From assembly GCF_008274585.1 (NCBI RefSeq), contig NZ_VTRT01000005.1:1-64000 (forward strand): DNA of 64,000 bases. Reading direction: 5' to 3'. The notes below the pieces were generated by a model. It saw only the letters and a program-made list of their open reading frames with translations. It did not search any database and was not told the DNA's origin. Below are positions 1 through 8,840 of this stretch, one piece after another (positions within the stretch are counted from its first letter, which is position 1; the number at the start of each line of letters is the position of its first letter). A program made the translations under genes and the position numbers. Origin of the DNA: Pedobacter sp. BS3. Lineage in GTDB: Bacteria > Bacteroidota > Bacteroidia > Sphingobacteriales > Sphingobacteriaceae.

Positions 1-173
1 TTTTGTGTTTTAGTCGATTCAAAACTAACTACTGTAATCCTTTTATATCCCTATTTTCTTAACTTAATGACATTGCCCTATGGGACAAAAGACTATTGTT
101 CCGTTAGGGGATACTGTGATGCAATAGACGTGGATTAGTTTCCTGAAAGAGCAATTCAACCCAATGGGATAAT

Positions 174-206
174 TGATGTTGCAGACTTACGAAGTTTGCT
201 TGCCAG
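174..206. repeat. 33-bp direct repeat, left copy, half of a hairpin
   Basis: Positions 174-206 are identical to 1013-1045 over 33 bases. In this copy the repeat forms the left half of a perfect palindrome: arm 183-197 (AGACTTACGAAGTTT) pairs with 215-229 over 15 bp, with a 17-base loop. The right copy lacks the second arm. The two copies bracket the toxin-antitoxin pair exactly. Confidence 0.85.
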
Positions 207-229
207 CCTGATATAAACTTCGTAAGTCT
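183..229. repeat. REP-like hairpin, 15-bp arms
   Basis: Arms 183-197 and 215-229 are perfect reverse complements, with loop 198-214. There is no T-tract on either side, so this is more likely a REP-type palindrome than a terminator. It is downstream of the toxin gene stop codon at 324. Confidence 0.75.
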
Positions 230-323
230 ATGTGCTGACATGGGATTTCTCACTCAATGCTCATAGTTATTTTTCCGTTCGAAAGGTAGCAATAGAATAA
301 TCTGGCAATAGAACAATCAGATG

Positions 324-656
324 TCATATCAGTCCCTGATCTTTCAATCGCTGGATGAGGGTGCTGATATCAGCCGTATCATATTCGGTTTTAAGGTAGA
401 TTTCGGTTAGCAGAACTGTTCCCTGATCTAAAATAACATAAGTGATTACTCTTGCGCCACCGGATTTGCCTTTGTTGTTTCCTGAAATGGACATCCGGAT
501 TTTATAGAAGTTATGGCCCAACTCAATGCCCATTGTGGGATTTTTCTTTAGTTGTGCCGATAATTTAGCAATATCGGATAATATGCTTTTTTGTTTTTTA
601 GCGATTCGTTTTAATTCTTTAACAAAATCGTCGGTAGGCACGACAAGAATTGCCAT
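324..656 (-). CDS. RelE/HigB-like type II toxin
   Basis: 110 residues, the usual size for RelE/ParE superfamily mRNA interferases. The central part reads G-H-N-F-Y-K-I-R-M followed by GKSGGARVI, the pattern of the HigB/RelE-like group in which basic residues contact the ribosome or mRNA. The N-terminal half (PTDDFVKELKRIAKKQKSI) is a basic helical hairpin typical of the fold. It starts one base after the stop codon of the upstream 81-residue antitoxin, so the two are almost certainly co-transcribed with antitoxin first. Toxicity is inferred from family and gene order only. Confidence 0.75.
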   Translation of the reverse strand: MAILVVPTDDFVKELKRIAKKQKSILSDIAKLSAQLKKNPTMGIELGHNFYKIRMSISGNNKGKSGGARVITYVILDQGTVLLTEIYLKTEYDTADISTLIQRLKDQGLI

Positions 657-657
657 A

Positions 658-903
658 TCATGAAAGTTCTGCTAAAACATCCTCGATAGGCCTTAAGCTG
701 ATCTTTCCTTCTTTGTAGAGCTTGATCTGTTTTGCCGATCTTTTCAGCCGGTTAAAAATAACCTGTTCGGATTTAGTGAGCGCTCTGTCTGCAGCATCAG
801 AATGCTGCTCTATATTGTAATCCAAACCAAAGGCATCCAGAACGGCTTTAATGGCCTTTTCAGTTTTCTTGTTGTCAATATTTACAGTAAGCGTTGTCAT
901 CAT
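658..903 (-). CDS. Antitoxin partner of the RelE-like toxin
   Basis: 81 residues beginning MMTTLTVNIDNKKTEKAIKA. The open frame continues upstream to 1005, but that part is low in similarity to anything and contains the promoter-like element, so the ATG at 901-903 (or the next at 898-900) is preferred. The N-terminal beta strand plus helix (TLTVNIDNKKTEKAIKAVLDAFG) and a charged C-terminal tail ending in EDVLAELS resemble small antitoxins found beside RelE-like toxins in Bacteroidota. It precedes the toxin with a 1-base gap. The assignment rests mainly on size and pairing; I do not recognise a specific antitoxin family. Confidence 0.65.
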   Translation of the reverse strand: MMTTLTVNIDNKKTEKAIKAVLDAFGLDYNIEQHSDAADRALTKSEQVIFNRLKRSAKQIKLYKEGKISLRPIEDVLAELS

Positions 904-905
904 AA

Positions 906-913
906 CAAAAATA
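906..913 (-). promoter_or_regulatory. Promoter core of the toxin-antitoxin operon
   Basis: On the minus strand the sequence reads TATTTTTG, matching the Bacteroidota -7 consensus TAnnTTTG, and it ends only two bases before the antitoxin ATG. Transcription would start at or very near the start codon, implying a leaderless or nearly leaderless message. A clear -33 TTG is not evident. Confidence 0.45.
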
Positions 914-1012
914 CAATATTCTTTAGATAAGAAAAACATAAATAGCGTGAGTTGAGTTTGAGGGGGCGCTCGTTCATATTTACTGGTATGTGACTTTTCA
1001 CACAAAGCTCAC

Positions 1013-1045
1013 TGATGTTGCAGACTTACGAAGTTTGCTTGCCAG
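1013..1045. repeat. 33-bp direct repeat, right copy, at the broken FecR end
   Basis: Identical to 174-206. FecR-like coding sequence begins directly after it (GRFNGNTREVYLTGEAFF), so the repeat marks the breakpoint where the N-terminal part of the anti-sigma factor was lost. Confidence 0.85.
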
Positions 1046-2045
1046 GCCGGTTCAACGGCAATACCCGGGAAGTTTATTTGACAGGCGAAGCCTTCTTCCA
1101 GGTTACCCATAATCCTCAAAAGCCCTTTATTGCACACACGGATGGATTGAATACCTGTGTATTGGGTACTTCCTTTAATATTAACGCTTATCCGCAACTG
1201 GCTCAGGTAAGGGTAAGCGTAGCTACAGGTAAGGCGAGTGTTACCGCCAATCATAAAGTGCTGGCTATGTTAGCCGCTAACCAACAGGTAGCGTACACCA
1301 AAGCAACAAATATTGCGCATACCGGTACTTATCTGCAGATTATGCCAATTCATGGAAGGATGGCCTGATAAGGCTTGACGGGGCTGCGTTTGATGAACTG
1401 GCATTACTTATAAAAAATATATATGGTTACCAGGTAAAAACAGGGGATAAAAATATCGGACAGCGGGGCGCTAACGGAGCTATTATTATTACCACCAAAT
1501 CCGGCAGGCCCAGGATCAAAGGTATAGGCGTTACCGTTAATTCCACTACAGCCTTTCAGGTGGTTTCCCATGGGCCGGATTACCAGTATGAATACGGTCA
1601 GGGTCTTACGGGTAATAATTATTATTCGTATGGTAATACTGCCGGTGGAGCAAACACACGCGGTATCAGTTCTGCCTGGGGGCCAGAATTTGCCGGGCAA
1701 ATGTATTACCAGTATGATCCGGTAACACATACCGGAGGCGCAGAGCGAACTCCCTGGATTGCATATCCCGGTAACGTGAGGGATTTTTTTGATGCCGGTA
1801 AAACCTTTACCAATACCGTTTCGCTGGATGGAGGAACAAAGAATACGATATTCCGTTTTTCGTACACCAATGCAGATAATACCTGGATTGTGCCGAACAC
1901 CGGCTACAAGCGCAACACCATAGCGCTATCGGCCAGCCATAAAATGGCCGATAAATTCCAGATATCAACCAAAATAAATTATACCAATAAGTGGAGCGAT
2001 AATTTACCCTCTACCGGTTATTCAACCAGTACACAGTTAACCTAA
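1046..2045 (+). pseudogene. Chimeric FecR anti-sigma / SusC TonB-receptor remnant
   Basis: Three pieces are joined. From 1046 to about 1335 the +1 frame encodes the middle of a FecR domain (REVYLTGEAFFQV, then VLGTSFNINAYP). At about 1335-1341 the frame changes. From 1341 the third frame continues with the FecR C-terminal part (YANSWKDGLIRLDGAAFDEL to about 1450). It then passes without a stop into a SusC/RagA plug segment (GANGAIIITTKSG at about 1470, then a receptor-like region with many Tyr/Asn) that ends at TAA 2043-2045 after about 190 residues, whereas intact SusC proteins are near 1000. The FecR N-terminus is cut at the 33-bp repeat. This is a deletion-fusion of a sigma/anti-sigma/TonB receptor locus and not a functional gene. 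No SusD follows. Confidence 0.8.
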
Positions 2046-2120
2046 CCAACAACTAATAACCGTGTAACAATTTACGATACATTCATTAAATAACTTTAAA
2101 AATCTTTTATATGGTTTAAA

Positions 2121-2139
2121 TTTATTTAATTTTGTTATG
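2121..2139 (+). promoter_or_regulatory. Candidate promoter/shared motif before the ExuT-like operon
   Basis: TAATTTTG at 2127-2134 fits TAnnTTTG. The surrounding TTTAATTTTGTTA resembles AT-rich motifs upstream of 11359, 19870 and 23544. The rest of 2046-2254 holds no gene. Confidence 0.4.
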
Positions 2140-2254
2140 ATTGATTTAATTTGTAACTTGTTGCGGGTTTTAGAATAACTGGCAGGCATAAGTTCAGGGT
2201 GAATGAATTAAGGATAAATTATAACCAATAATTATTTAAAAGACAGGTTCTTGC

Positions 2255-3499
2255 ATGATATTTTCGCGTTTAAAACCAGAGAACAGGCGCTGGTTTATCA
2301 TTGCCATTATTTTTCTGGCCATTGTATTTAATTATGTCGACCGGCAGATTGTTTCTATACTCAAGCCCACATTAAAAAAAGAATTTAACCTTGGCAACGA
2401 CGGTTATGCCATGATTCTGAATATATTTACTATCTGTTACGCGTTGATGTATCCGGTTACCGGCTGGCTGGTAGACCGTTTCGGGGCCAAACTGGTCATG
2501 CTGTATGGTGTATTAACCTGGTCTATAGCCTGTATTGGCGGGGGAATCTCGCGTACGGTTGGACAATTTGCGTTCTTTCGCGGATTACTGGGTATGGCCG
2601 AACCCTCTAACTTTCCGGCACAGATACGGGTAGTGACCGTCTGGTTTCCGGGCCGCATGCGTGCAACAGCAAACAGCCTGTGTGTAGCCGGAAGCTCCAT
2701 CGGTGCAATTATAGCACCTCCGCTTATTGCGTGGCTGGCCATTACCTACAACTGGCATGCCGCATTTATTGTATCCGGTATCATCGGACTGATTATCGTC
2801 GTACTGTGGGCGTTGATCTATCGTGAACCGCCGGCAGATATTTTGCAGGAAGCAACCCATACAGCTGCTGCAACTGAAGAAAAGGTTTTTAAATGGTCGC
2901 AGTTATGGAAAACGAAAAGTCTGTGGGGAATTATACTTATCCGTTTTGTGAGCGATCCGGTTTGGTATTTTTGCCTGTTCTGGTTGCCCGGGTATTTACA
3001 GGAAAAATCGGGACTTAGCCTGGCACAGGTAGGTATGGTTGGCTGGATTCCGTTTCTTGCTGCCGATATAGGCGGAATTAGTACATCAGCCTGGTCAGAC
3101 TGGATGGTCAGGCGTGGCCGTCAGCCTTTGCAGGCCCGGAAAGTAATGCTATCCATCGTGGCCATATTTGCCCCATTATGTGCCCTGACACCCTATTTGC
3201 CTAATGTCGTGGCTACATTAGCTATATTTTGTGTAGTAGCTGCGGTGTGTATCAGTTGGCTGTTTACTATTAGCGTGGTAGTTGCCGAAGCGTTTCCGGT
3301 CAAAAATGTTGCTAGCGTGTTGGGTATAGCCGCTGGTTTTGGCGCTGTAGGGGCCGTATTGTTTAACTATTTTATCGGACAATTTATTGGGACAGTTGGT
3401 GCAGATAAGTTATTTTTAGTAATGGCCTTTTTGCATCCGCTGGCTGTATTGATTTTATGGAAAATGGTTCGCCCGGAGAAACCGGAAGAGCAGATTTAG
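2255..3499 (+). CDS. MFS transporter, ExuT-like (ACS family)
   Basis: 414 residues with about 12 hydrophobic segments. The N-terminus carries NYVDRQIVS in TM1 and a loop GWLVDRFGAK between TM2 and TM3, as in hexuronate (ExuT) and other anion:cation symporters of the major facilitator superfamily. It probably imports a small acidic sugar such as a hexuronate by proton symport across the inner membrane. The substrate is inferred from family only. It is first in a same-strand run that continues with a FAD oxidoreductase, phosphodiesterases, a nucleoside hydrolase and a BNR_4 protein. The ATG at 2255 is preceded by AAAGACAGG. Another ACS substrate is possible. Confidence 0.85.
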   Translation: MIFSRLKPENRRWFIIAIIFLAIVFNYVDRQIVSILKPTLKKEFNLGNDGYAMILNIFTICYALMYPVTGWLVDRFGAKLVMLYGVLTWSIACIGGGISRTVGQFAFFRGLLGMAEPSNFPAQIRVVTVWFPGRMRATANSLCVAGSSIGAIIAPPLIAWLAITYNWHAAFIVSGIIGLIIVVLWALIYREPPADILQEATHTAAATEEKVFKWSQLWKTKSLWGIILIRFVSDPVWYFCLFWLPGYLQEKSGLSLAQVGMVGWIPFLAADIGGISTSAWSDWMVRRGRQPLQARKVMLSIVAIFAPLCALTPYLPNVVATLAIFCVVAAVCISWLFTISVVVAEAFPVKNVASVLGIAAGFGAVGAVLFNYFIGQFIGTVGADKLFLVMAFLHPLAVLILWKMVRPEKPEEQI

Positions 3500-3662
3500 A
3501 AACAAGAACATAGATGCAAGAAACAAGACGGAAAGTTGTACGCTTTACCAAGGAAGAATTAGAGGTAAAGAGGAGTATAAATCAAGCCAGACTTCGTGTC
3601 TTCACGAAGCTCTATGCTGGTTTGTGTCTTCACGAACCAGAGAGAAGAGATAAATAAGCACA

Positions 3663-3735
3663 GCCTTACCCTCTCCCTTGCGCCACCGCTAAAGCTAAGG
3701 CGGCACGCGGTTAGGGAGGGCCGGGATGGGCCAGC
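3663..3735. repeat. Dispersed repeat B (GCGCCACCGCTAAAGC family)
   Basis: The segment around CTTGCGCCACCGCTAAAGCT followed by AAGGCGGCACGCGGTT recurs nearly unchanged at about 36303-36366. Weaker relatives are near 52351 and 58850-58975. It lies in the 279-bp gap before the FAD oxidoreductase; the gap also holds an imperfect duplication of CTTCACGAA (3600-3640). No gene is seen. Confidence 0.75.
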
Positions 3736-3778
3736 TTTTGAATTTTGAATTTTAACTTTTGAATTTATAACATATAAC

Positions 3779-5170
3779 ATGGATAAGATGAATATCACAG
3801 AACCGGCTCGCACCTTGCCGGTACGGGCAGAAGTTGACGTTCTGGTAGTAGGAGGAGGACCGTCGGGTATTATTGCGGCGCAGGCAGCAGCCGAAGACGG
3901 ACTGAAAGTGATGCTGTTGGAGAGCCGGAGCTTTGTGGGTGGCAATATGACCATCGGGTTGCCTATTTTGGGCTTTTTAGGACAGAAAGGAAACCAAATT
4001 ATTAAAGGGCTTCCACAAAAATTTATTGACCGTTTAGCAGCCCGCGATGCCGCAAGCGAGCACCGTTATTGCCCGTTGCACATGGGCATAACCCTGGTTG
4101 AGCCCGAAGCAGTAAAAACGGTTGGATTGGAAATGCTTACCCAAAGCGGCGTGGATGTATTGCTGTACGTATTTTGTGCCGGTGTAGTGATGGATGGAGA
4201 TACACTGCGGGGCATCATTATTGAAAGCAAGGCCGGTCGTGAGGTTATCCTGGCAAAAGTAATTGTTGACTGTACCGGCGATGCCGACGTAGCCTACCGT
4301 GCCGGTGTTCCGTGCGAACAGGGTAACGAGCAGGGAGGTATGCAGCCGCCTACGCTGATGTTCTGCCTGGGTGGGGTAGATACGGAAAAATTGCGCATGA
4401 GTATTGCCGAAGAACCGCGAACTTACCTGACTGATTTTATCCCGAATGAATATTTCGGGCAGAATAACCAGTTTATTGTAGTAGGTCTGCGCAGCCTGAT
4501 GCAGAAAGCCCGGGAAGACGGCTTCAAGCTGCCGGTAGAACGTACCATTCTGATAACCGGCTTACGCGAAGGTGAGATATGGGTGAACATGACCCGTGTA
4601 AGCGGTGTTGACGGAACCGATCCGGTAAGCCTTTCGCATGGCGAGATTGAAGCCCGTGAGCAGATCGAGCAAATACAGAAATATCTTATAAAATATGTCC
4701 CCGGTTTTGAGAATGCCCGCTTTACTAAAATGGCTCCTTTCCTGGGTATCCGCGAAACACGGCGTATTGTAGGTGAGTATACCATGACCCGCGATGATAT
4801 TTTAAGCTGTCGCCGGTTTGATGATGCCATTGCTGTTGCCAGTTATCCGCTGGATATTCACCATCCGCAGGGAGGCGATTGTACGCTGGAATGGTGCGGT
4901 GACTGTTACGATATTCCGTTCCGGTCATTGGTGCCGCAGAAGGTAAAAAACCTGCTGGTAGCAGGACGTTGTATCTCCACCACACACGAGGCGATGTCGG
5001 CTATCCGGGTAATGGCTCCATGTATGGCGATGGGCGAGGCTGCGGGCCGTGCCGCGAAAATGGCTGTGCATGATGGCATTGCACCGTCAGATATTGATGT
5101 GCAGAAGCTGCGTAAAGAACTGCTGGAGCACGATGCATACCTGCGTCCGGCAGAGGAAGCAGTGGTTTAA
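3779..5170 (+). CDS. FAD-dependent oxidoreductase (FAD_oxidored family)
   Basis: 463 residues. Residues 20-30 (DVLVVGGGPSG) form the ADP-binding GxGxxG of a Rossmann fold, with acidic E48 to bind the ribose; a second FAD motif is near residue 388 (NLLVAGRCIS). DCTGDADVA near residue 165 is the conserved ATG/CTGD-type motif of flavoproteins. The family (PF12831) is frequent in Bacteroidota glycan loci, where substrates are mostly unknown. There is no signal peptide, so the protein is probably cytoplasmic. It lies between the ExuT-like transporter and a Tat-type phosphodiesterase. The start ATG is preceded by a T-rich GAATTTTAACTTTTGAAT tract. Confidence 0.8.
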   Translation: MDKMNITEPARTLPVRAEVDVLVVGGGPSGIIAAQAAAEDGLKVMLLESRSFVGGNMTIGLPILGFLGQKGNQIIKGLPQKFIDRLAARDAASEHRYCPLHMGITLVEPEAVKTVGLEMLTQSGVDVLLYVFCAGVVMDGDTLRGIIIESKAGREVILAKVIVDCTGDADVAYRAGVPCEQGNEQGGMQPPTLMFCLGGVDTEKLRMSIAEEPRTYLTDFIPNEYFGQNNQFIVVGLRSLMQKAREDGFKLPVERTILITGLREGEIWVNMTRVSGVDGTDPVSLSHGEIEAREQIEQIQKYLIKYVPGFENARFTKMAPFLGIRETRRIVGEYTMTRDDILSCRRFDDAIAVASYPLDIHHPQGGDCTLEWCGDCYDIPFRSLVPQKVKNLLVAGRCISTTHEAMSAIRVMAPCMAMGEAAGRAAKMAVHDGIAPSDIDVQKLRKELLEHDAYLRPAEEAVV

Positions 5171-5248
5171 GAAACTGTAAATCGTAGAAATAATTGCCAA
5201 TATAAGCCAATTGCCGGTTTTAAATTTTAACTTTTGACTTTCTAACTC

Positions 5249-6169
5249 ATGTTACATCGCCGTAAATTTTTAAAGGGTCTCGGTATTCTGTCGGCCAGTT
5301 CGTGGCTGGTAAAAACCGCCGAAGCATTTGAACATCACACTGCCTTACCGGATAGCGCCTTACACCGCATTTTAACCTGCAACATCCGGGTGGCTCTGGC
5401 CGAAGACGATGCCAAAGGCTTAGGATGGAAAGATCGCAAAAGTGCCTGTTTGCAAATTATAAAAGCGCATAACCCGGATATTATTGGCTTGCAGGAAGTG
5501 CTTAAAGTGCAGGCCGATGATTTCAAGGCCTATTTTAATAATTATATGATCTTCGGCTTTGAAGGCCCTGAAATGGATGGTCATGAGCATGAGGCCTATT
5601 TCGGTATCGCCAAAAACCCGGTATTATTCTCAAAAGCACGCTATGAATTGGTTGCTGCCGGAACATATTGGCTGTCAGAAACGCCATTGATCGGCGGAAG
5701 CAAATCGTGGAACACCGCCCGTGCCCGTCATGCCAACTGGCTGCGTTTAAAAGATAAAAAATCAGGAAAAGAATTCAGGCTTGTCAACGTGCACCTGGAT
5801 CATAAAGACCAGACGGCAAGGGAAATGCAGGTAAAAACCGTAATGGCCGAATGTGCGCAGTATCAACCGGATTTTCCGCAGGTTTTAACCGGCGATTTTA
5901 ATGCTCATGTTCCAAACCCCGTCTTTGATATCATTCACGAAAGTAGCTGGACTGATACCTATACGGCCGTACATGGCACGGAAGATCCGGGCTATACCTA
6001 TCATGATTTTCAGGGCGAAAAGTATGTAAAAGGGAAGCCCAATGGTAAAATAGATTTTATATTTTCCAGGGGAAAGGTGAAGCCTGTCGCCTCGCAAATC
6101 ATAAAAGATGCGGTCAATGGACGTTATCCCAGCGATCATTATTTTGTATCGGCAGATATTGAACTATAA
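5249..6169 (+). CDS. Secreted endonuclease/exonuclease/phosphatase (EEP) family hydrolase
   Basis: 306 residues. The N-terminus (HRRKFLKGLGILSASSW) is a twin-arginine-like signal, cleaved perhaps after TAEA near residue 26. Core residues of the DNase I-like fold are visible: N45 in LTCNIRV, E83 in IIGLQEV, VNVHLDH, TGDFNAH and the C-terminal SDHYFV. The family hydrolyses phosphodiesters or phosphomonoesters with Mg2+. Given the next gene, a phospholipase C, the substrate may be a phosphodiester headgroup, lipid or nucleic acid; this is inference. It probably shares a transcript with its neighbours (78-base gap upstream, 85 downstream). Confidence 0.8.
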   Translation: MLHRRKFLKGLGILSASSWLVKTAEAFEHHTALPDSALHRILTCNIRVALAEDDAKGLGWKDRKSACLQIIKAHNPDIIGLQEVLKVQADDFKAYFNNYMIFGFEGPEMDGHEHEAYFGIAKNPVLFSKARYELVAAGTYWLSETPLIGGSKSWNTARARHANWLRLKDKKSGKEFRLVNVHLDHKDQTAREMQVKTVMAECAQYQPDFPQVLTGDFNAHVPNPVFDIIHESSWTDTYTAVHGTEDPGYTYHDFQGEKYVKGKPNGKIDFIFSRGKVKPVASQIIKDAVNGRYPSDHYFVSADIEL

Positions 6170-6254
6170 TAACTAACCATAAAATATAAACCGGTAATTG
6201 GCATTGTGATTGATGCTTTCCGGACTTTTGAATTTTAACTTTTGAATTATAATC

Positions 6255-8768
6255 ATGGACACCAGGAGAGAATTTCTACGGAAAACCCTTTTATTATCGG
6301 GCGCAGCAGGACTATCAACTGTATTGCCGCCTTCCATCCAGCGGGCGCTGGCTATTGACCCCGCTCCCGGAAGCACCTATCTCGATGCCGAGCATATTGT
6401 TATCCTGATGCAGGAGAACCGCTCATTCGACCATTGTTTCGGTACATTACAGGGTGTAAGAGGCTATGACGATCCGCGTGCCATCACGCTGCCTGATAAA
6501 AAGCCGGTTTGGCTGCAAACCAATGCCGTTGGCGAAACTTATGCCCCTTTCCGGTTAAACATCCAGGGAAGTAAAGCTACCTGGATGGGCTCCTTATCGC
6601 ATTCAAGGCACACGCAGGTAGATGCTTTTAATGCCGGGAAGCATGATAAGTGGTTAGACGCCAAAAAATCAGGAAATAAAAAATATGCCCAAATGCCGCT
6701 GACGCTGGGTTACTACAACCGCGAAGATCTGCCGTTCAATTACGCTATGGCGGATGCCTTTACCGTTTGCGATCAGAATTTCAGCTCGGCAATGACCAGC
6801 ACCACGCCTAACCGTTCCTTTTTCTGGTCGGGTACAATATCCAATGTAGAAGATGGCCGTCCCAAAGCCAATATTCGTAATAACGATTTTAGTCACGGTA
6901 AAATGCTCTGGAAAACTTTCCCTGAGTTGTTGGAAGATAACGGAATTTCGTGGCGTTTTTACCAGAACGATGTATACTGCGGCGGCGGATTCACCGATGA
7001 AGAGCGTGCCTGGCTGGCCAATTTCGGGTGTAATAACCTGGAATTTTTCAAGGTGTATAACACCAGATTCTCAGATCGTAACATTAAAAGCCTGCAAGCC
7101 CTGGTTGATACCTTGCCCGGCGAAATTGATGAATTACTTGAACGAAGTCCGTCAAGCGAAGAGGCAGCCCGGAAAATTCAAGCGTCCGTTAAGAAAAAAC
7201 AAGCAGCATTGGATAATGCCCGTGCCGAATTAGCGAAATTTGCGCCGGAGAATTTTGAGAAGTTATCTCCCAGGGAGAAAAGCTTGTACCATAGGGCATT
7301 TACAACAAATGCTGGTGATCCGAATTTCAGGAGCCTGGATACCTTAAAATATAAGGATGGCGGTAAGGAGTACGAAGTAACTGTTCCCAAAGGTGATTTG
7401 CTGCATCAGTTCCGTAAAGATGTAAATGAAGGTAAGCTGGCCACGGTTTCATGGCTGGCAAGTCCGAAGAATTTCTCAGACCATCCAACCGCACCCTGGT
7501 ATGGCGCATGGTATGTATCCGAAGTGTTGGATATCCTGACCCAAAACCCGGAAGTTTGGAAGAAAACCATCTTTATACTTACATACGATGAAAACGATGG
7601 TTACTTTGATCATATTCCACCGTTCTCTATTCCCGATAACAATAAGCCTGGCACAGGAAAATGCTCACCCGGAATCGAAACCGAAATAGAGCATGTGCGT
7701 TTGGAAAATGAAGTAGCGCAGGGTATTCCCAAAAAGCTTGCCCGGGAGGCTCCCATTGGTCTTGGATTCCGTGTTCCAATGATCATAGCTTCACCCTGGA
7801 GCCGTGGCGGGAAAGTCTGTTCAGAGGTTTTTGATCATACATCCACCTTACAGTTCCTGGAAGATTTTACGAAGAAAAAATTCGGGAAAAATATTCATCT
7901 CGATAACATTAGTGAGTGGCGGCGTACCATTTGCGGCAATCTGACATCGGCATTTACACCTTTCAGTGAAAAAACAGAGAAGCTGCCGTTCCTTAACCGC
8001 AATACTCACGTAGAGCGTATCTATAATGCACAGTTCAAAAAGGAGCCTTCCGGATATGTGAAGCTTTCGAAAGCTGATTTGAAAACGGCCATAGAAAACC
8101 CCTCGGCTTTAGCGTTCATGCCGAAACAAGAACCAGGTATGCGTTCGTCATGCGCCCTGCCTTATGAATTATATGCCGAGGCTACATTAAGCAACGACAA
8201 GAAGAATATAGAGATCAGGCTTACCGCCGGAAACCAGGTATTTGGTAAACGTGCCGCCGGCGCTCCGTTTACAGTGGTGGCTCCGGGTAAATATACCGAT
8301 ACCGATTCATCGGAGATAGCCAGAAACTGGTGGTTTGCCGTTAAGCCCGGCGATACAGTTACATACAGCTGGCCGTTAAACGCCTTCGAAAACGGGCAGT
8401 ATCATCTGCGGGTGTATGGGCCAAACGGTTTTTACCGGGAATATCAAGGTTCTGCTAAGGATCCGCAGCTTGTTCTAAATTGCAGATATGAACAGGAAAA
8501 GAATAAAAGCGGGCTTACCGGCAATATTCAGTTAACTGCCGTTGGCGGCGGGGCAGATGTGGAGATTACCGATCATGGCTATAAACACAATAACCTGAAG
8601 AAAACCATAAAGGCCGGTGAAAGCTTAGTGCTCAACCTGGATAAAAGCTTCGGATGGTATGATTTCAGCGTTCGTATTCAGGGTACTAACGTTGAAAAAC
8701 GTTATGCCGGCAGGGTAGAGACTGGTAAAACAAGTCATACCGATCCGCAGATAGGTGCATTAGCTTAA
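6255..8768 (+). CDS. plcN: Tat-exported phospholipase C, phosphocholine-specific type
   Basis: 837 residues, near the family length. DTRREFLRKTLLLSGAAG at the start is a twin-arginine signal. The motif HIVILMQENRSFDHCFGTL (47-65) is the phosphoesterase signature of non-haemolytic phospholipase C and acid phosphatase AcpA-type enzymes. Further metal/active site pieces are TYDENDGYFDH and FDHTSTLQF. Two DUF756-like beta domains follow at about 640-725 and 735-815. The enzyme would cleave phosphocholine-type headgroups outside the inner membrane, leaving diacylglycerol. The exact headgroup is not deducible. The clustering with EEP, nucleoside hydrolase and later metallophosphatase suggests a phosphate or headgroup scavenging role. 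The gene symbol follows the Pseudomonas homologue. Confidence 0.85.
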   Translation: MDTRREFLRKTLLLSGAAGLSTVLPPSIQRALAIDPAPGSTYLDAEHIVILMQENRSFDHCFGTLQGVRGYDDPRAITLPDKKPVWLQTNAVGETYAPFRLNIQGSKATWMGSLSHSRHTQVDAFNAGKHDKWLDAKKSGNKKYAQMPLTLGYYNREDLPFNYAMADAFTVCDQNFSSAMTSTTPNRSFFWSGTISNVEDGRPKANIRNNDFSHGKMLWKTFPELLEDNGISWRFYQNDVYCGGGFTDEERAWLANFGCNNLEFFKVYNTRFSDRNIKSLQALVDTLPGEIDELLERSPSSEEAARKIQASVKKKQAALDNARAELAKFAPENFEKLSPREKSLYHRAFTTNAGDPNFRSLDTLKYKDGGKEYEVTVPKGDLLHQFRKDVNEGKLATVSWLASPKNFSDHPTAPWYGAWYVSEVLDILTQNPEVWKKTIFILTYDENDGYFDHIPPFSIPDNNKPGTGKCSPGIETEIEHVRLENEVAQGIPKKLAREAPIGLGFRVPMIIASPWSRGGKVCSEVFDHTSTLQFLEDFTKKKFGKNIHLDNISEWRRTICGNLTSAFTPFSEKTEKLPFLNRNTHVERIYNAQFKKEPSGYVKLSKADLKTAIENPSALAFMPKQEPGMRSSCALPYELYAEATLSNDKKNIEIRLTAGNQVFGKRAAGAPFTVVAPGKYTDTDSSEIARNWWFAVKPGDTVTYSWPLNAFENGQYHLRVYGPNGFYREYQGSAKDPQLVLNCRYEQEKNKSGLTGNIQLTAVGGGADVEITDHGYKHNNLKKTIKAGESLVLNLDKSFGWYDFSVRIQGTNVEKRYAGRVETGKTSHTDPQIGALA

Positions 8769-8840
8769 CAGTTTCAGGCAATCACTATAACAGCTTTGAA
8801 AAAGTTGTCATAGCAAGATTTAAACTTTTTATTTATCCGT

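Larger units (their letters stand above)
1..323. other. Left-edge intergenic region without a gene
   Basis: No convincing coding frame is seen on either strand. The stretch contains one copy of a 33-bp direct repeat and a 15-bp-arm hairpin (separate entries), and a loose duplication of GCAATAGAA near 290-312. It lies downstream of the minus-strand toxin gene. The left end is cut by the window, so any upstream gene is invisible. Confidence 0.6.

Noticed and set aside
658..1005. Longer antitoxin start at 1005
   Set aside because: The added 34 residues contain the promoter box and look like non-coding DNA; the ATG at 901-903 fits better.
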